A stretch of 7,506 bases of DNA, taken from contig CALAFV010000171.1 of NCBI GenBank assembly GCA_937891445.1, positions 1-7,506 of the forward strand. Reading direction: 5' to 3'. Made by a program: the position numbers and the translations under genes. This DNA is from an uncultured Phycisphaerales bacterium. Lineage in GTDB: Bacteria > Planctomycetota > Phycisphaerae > Phycisphaerales > UBA1924. The notes beneath the pieces were generated by a model that worked only from the letters and a program-made list of their open reading frames with translations, was not told where the DNA came from and ran no database searches. Positions 5,197-7,506 of the stretch are shown here, one piece after another (the stretch's first letter is position 1; each line of letters opens with the position of its first letter).

Positions 5197-7506
5197 CTAA
5201 TGCGGGGCGGGAGCGAGTTTGGTGGTGAGGGTCTGGAGCCACCTGGCGGCCTGGTCCTTCAGGATGGCGGAGCGGGCGGCGGCGGCGTAGGCGTCGAGGT
5301 GGGGGCGGCAGCGCTCGTCGCCCATCGCGGCGAGGGCGTCGCCTGCGGCGCGGGCGGTGCGGGGTTCGCGGTCGGTCAGCAGGTCGCACAGGGTCTTGAG
5401 CGCGGCGTCGGGGTCGTGGTGGGCGAGGCGGCCGAGGGCTTCGGTCGCGATGGCGCGGGTGCGCGAGTTGTGACCGGGGGCGGTGAGGGCAGCGACGATC
5501 GGTAGGGCGGCCGGGACGTTCAGTTCGGCGAGCGCGGATGCGGCGGCCTGGCGGATCTGGTCGTGCTGGGAGTCGGCGCTGGCGGCACGCTCGAGGATGG
5601 CGAGCGCATCGGGGTGGCGTGCGCGGACGAGGGCGGTGAGGGCTGCGGCGCGGACAGCGCCCGTGCGGTCGGGGCGCGATGCGGAGGCAAGGAAGGTGTG
5701 GATGGCGTTGAGGATCGGCGTCGGCGTATCGGCCGCCGCGAGGGCGCCGGCTCGCTCCGTGAGCGTGCGGAGCAGACGTGCATCAGATGAGGGATCGGCC
5801 AGGAGCGGCTGGAGCGCGGCGGCGGGGTGGAGGGCCTCGATGGCGGCCTGGCGCAGTTGGATGGTCGCGCGGGTATCGCGGACGACGGCCAGAAGGGCGT
5901 CGGTGGCCTCCGATGTCAGCACATCGGCGTCGCGGAGGGCCTCGGCGGCCTGGGCGCGGGCGGCGAACGTTGGGCCGGCGCGGAGTTGCGCGAGCCAGCG
6001 GGGCTGGTCGTGGTTGATCGACAACTCCGCGAGGACGTGCATCTCCGGATCGACGGCGATGATCGTGGGCTCGGCGGGGAGGGGGAAGCGGGCGGTGGCG
6101 GTTCGAGCATCGGTGGACAGCGTGAAGCGCTGCCAGCGGGCGCGAGCGTCGCCGGGCGGGGCGGTGGTGACCCAGATGGGCAGATCGAGCGCGAAGGCGG
6201 GGTTGGGGCCGTTGATCGTCTGGGTCTGCGTGACGGTGGCGACCAGTTCGGAGGCGGCGCTGTCCCAGGAGAACTCGACGCGGAGACGCGGGATGCCGGG
6301 GCGGTAGCACCACTGGTCGAAGAAGCGCTGGAGGCTCAGGCCGCTGACTTCTTCGAGGCATCGGCGCAGGTCGCCGGTTTCGGCGACGTTGAAGCGGTTG
6401 CGGTCCACGTAGAGAGCCATGCCGGCGAAAAAGGCCTCATCGCCCAGTTTCATGCGGAGCATGTGGAGGATGGAGGCCCCCTTGGGGTAGGGGTTGGCGG
6501 CGCGGCGGAAGACGTCCCACGGGTGGTCATACTGCTTGGAGACCATCGCGGGGGTGTCGGGGGCGGCGCCTGTGTCGGCGGCGATGACGGAGCGGAAGTT
6601 GCCGCGGACGCCGGCCTGGTAAGCATCCACGCCGTCGCGGTGCTCCCACCAGAGATTGGTGAAGTAGGTCGCGAAGCCCTCGTTGAGCCAGATGTGCTCC
6701 CAGGAGCGGCAGGTGATCAGGTCGCCGAACCACTGGTGGGCCAGTTCGTGGGCGATGAGGCCGTCGAGGTCGCCGTCGGGGAGGGCGTCACGGCTGAGGA
6801 TGGCGGTGTCGTACATCGTCGTGGCGGAGGTGTTCTCCATGCCGCCGGCGACGAAGTTGTGGACGATGAGTTGGGCGTAGCGGTCCCAGGGGTAGGGCTC
6901 GTCGATCAGGCGGGAGAAGAGGGCGATCATCTCCGGCGTGCGGCCATAGGTGCGGCGAACGCGGTCGCCCAGGCCGAGGGGGGCGTAGACGGGCATCGGC
7001 AGTTCGCGTGTGCCCAGGTCCACGATGTCGAACTTGCCGACGACGAGGGTGACGAGGTACGAGACGTGGTCCTTGTCCTGGAGCCAGTGGTAGGTCTCGC
7101 GGGCGCCGGAGCGGGTGTGCGAGACGAGGCGGCCGTTGCTGCTGGCGACGAAGCCGCGGGGGATGTGGACGATCAGTTCGGTGGTGAGACGCTCGTTGGG
7201 GAAGTCGTGGCAGGGGAACCAGTAGCGGTTGGACTCGGGCTGGCCCTGCGTGTGGAGTTGCGCGGGACGGCCGGGCCAGGCGGGGGATTCGGGGGTCCAG
7301 TGCAGGCCCTCGGGCGGGTCGTCGATCGTGTAGCGGATGGTGAGTTGGGTCTGTTCGCCGACGGGGATGGGTGGGTCGAAGGAGATGGTGAGCGTGCCGT
7401 CGTCGGCGTGGGTGTGGGTGGTGGCGTAGCCGGGGGACTCGGTGGCGTGGATCTGGAGGAGGGGGGCGTCGAGGGGGGGGCGAGGGGGGGGGGGGGGGAT
7501 GGGGGG
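5197..7506 (-). CDS. M1-family zinc aminopeptidase with C-terminal HEAT-like repeats (5' end outside window)
   Basis: It removes N-terminal residues from peptides. The frame is open to the window edge, giving 769 residues without a start; a GTG at 7023 lies in mid-domain and is not the real start. Numbering from the edge, the N-terminal beta-rich domain spans about 15-160, including YWFPCHDFPNERLTTEL and the YLVTLVVGKFDIV segment. The exopeptidase motif GGMEN is at 221-225. The zinc site HELAHQWFGD has ligands H253 and H257 and catalytic E254; the third ligand is E276 in WLNEGFATYF. A YPKG segment downstream supplies the likely catalytic Tyr. After a beta-sandwich region, about 505-765 are short Ala/Leu-rich helix pairs resembling HEAT repeats instead of the usual ERAP1-like C-domain. 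The exact subfamily is unsure, so I give no symbol. The stop (TAG, 5199-5197) lies 3 nt from the inverted repeat. It converges with kdsB. Confidence 0.95.
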   Translation of the reverse strand, partial: PPIPPPPPRPPLDAPLLQIHATESPGYATTHTHADDGTLTISFDPPIPVGEQTQLTIRYTIDDPPEGLHWTPESPAWPGRPAQLHTQGQPESNRYWFPCHDFPNERLTTELIVHIPRGFVASSNGRLVSHTRSGARETYHWLQDKDHVSYLVTLVVGKFDIVDLGTRELPMPVYAPLGLGDRVRRTYGRTPEMIALFSRLIDEPYPWDRYAQLIVHNFVAGGMENTSATTMYDTAILSRDALPDGDLDGLIAHELAHQWFGDLITCRSWEHIWLNEGFATYFTNLWWEHRDGVDAYQAGVRGNFRSVIAADTGAAPDTPAMVSKQYDHPWDVFRRAANPYPKGASILHMLRMKLGDEAFFAGMALYVDRNRFNVAETGDLRRCLEEVSGLSLQRFFDQWCYRPGIPRLRVEFSWDSAASELVATVTQTQTINGPNPAFALDLPIWVTTAPPGDARARWQRFTLSTDARTATARFPLPAEPTIIAVDPEMHVLAELSINHDQPRWLAQLRAGPTFAARAQAAEALRDADVLTSEATDALLAVVRDTRATIQLRQAAIEALHPAAALQPLLADPSSDARLLRTLTERAGALAAADTPTPILNAIHTFLASASRPDRTGAVRAAALTALVRARHPDALAILERAASADSQHDQIRQAAASALAELNVPAALPIVAALTAPGHNSRTRAIATEALGRLAHHDPDAALKTLCDLLTDREPRTARAAGDALAAMGDERCRPHLDAYAAAARSAILKDQAARWLQTLTTKLAPAPH
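7470..7506. other. near-homopolymeric G tract at the window end, probably low-quality sequence
   Basis: From about 7470 the plus strand is almost all G, with runs up to 16 long, broken by single other bases. Read on the minus strand it would give a run of prolines at the start of the M1 fragment. Such tails are commonly produced by read-end artefacts in two-colour sequencing or by failing assembly at a contig end, so residues 1-12 of the partial peptidase should not be trusted. Confidence 0.6.

Noticed and set aside
7021..7023. GTG at 7023 as the start of the M1 peptidase
   Set aside because: The frame continues upstream to the window edge with a recognisable N-terminal M1 domain, so the gene is simply cut by the window.
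1..7506. CRISPR array, transposase, toxin-antitoxin or phage genes
   Set aside because: No regularly spaced repeats and no such proteins are visible on either strand.

Overview
This is a high-GC bacterial window. The presence of kdsB (activation of Kdo for lipopolysaccharide) points to a Gram-negative-type envelope. Very high GC at third codon positions, sparse Shine-Dalgarno sequences and an M1 peptidase fused to HEAT-like repeats would fit a planctomycete of the Phycisphaerae type. That assignment is an inference, not a demonstrated fact.

Layout from left to right. Positions 1-258 hold no convincing gene. They are lower in GC (about 65% by hand count over 1-240, against roughly 75% in a sampled stretch of fmt), and they end abruptly at the 3' part of a tRNA-Arg(TCT) gene (259-301). 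That fragment runs from the anticodon loop to the discriminator base and has no 5' half. The simplest reading is an attachment site left by a tRNA-targeting integrative element, with the element lying to the left. Right of it, on the minus strand, is an operon reading def (2516-1941), fmt (1877-900) and an unrecognised 198-residue protein with an HEIGHH zinc-metallopeptidase-like motif (906-310). This last gene overlaps the end of fmt by 7 nt.

A divergent intergenic region (2517-2764) separates def from a plus-strand pair: a TPR/coiled-coil protein (2765-4243) and kdsB (4244-5047), whose ATG follows the TPR stop codon directly. kdsB converges on a large minus-strand gene for an M1-family zinc aminopeptidase with a C-terminal HEAT-like region (7506-5197). 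That gene's 5' end is outside the window. The 149-nt convergent gap is almost filled by an imperfect inverted repeat of about 30 bp per arm.

Functionally, def and fmt form the formyl-methionine cycle of translation: Fmt formylates initiator tRNA and Def removes the formyl group from new proteins. kdsB supplies CMP-Kdo for lipid A/core assembly. The M1 enzyme trims N-terminal residues from peptides. The HEIGHH protein and the TPR protein have no assignable role. The most interesting items are the tRNA fragment as an element boundary, the unknown metallopeptidase-like gene coupled to fmt, and the inverted repeat. The last ~35 bases are almost pure G and are probably unreliable assembly.
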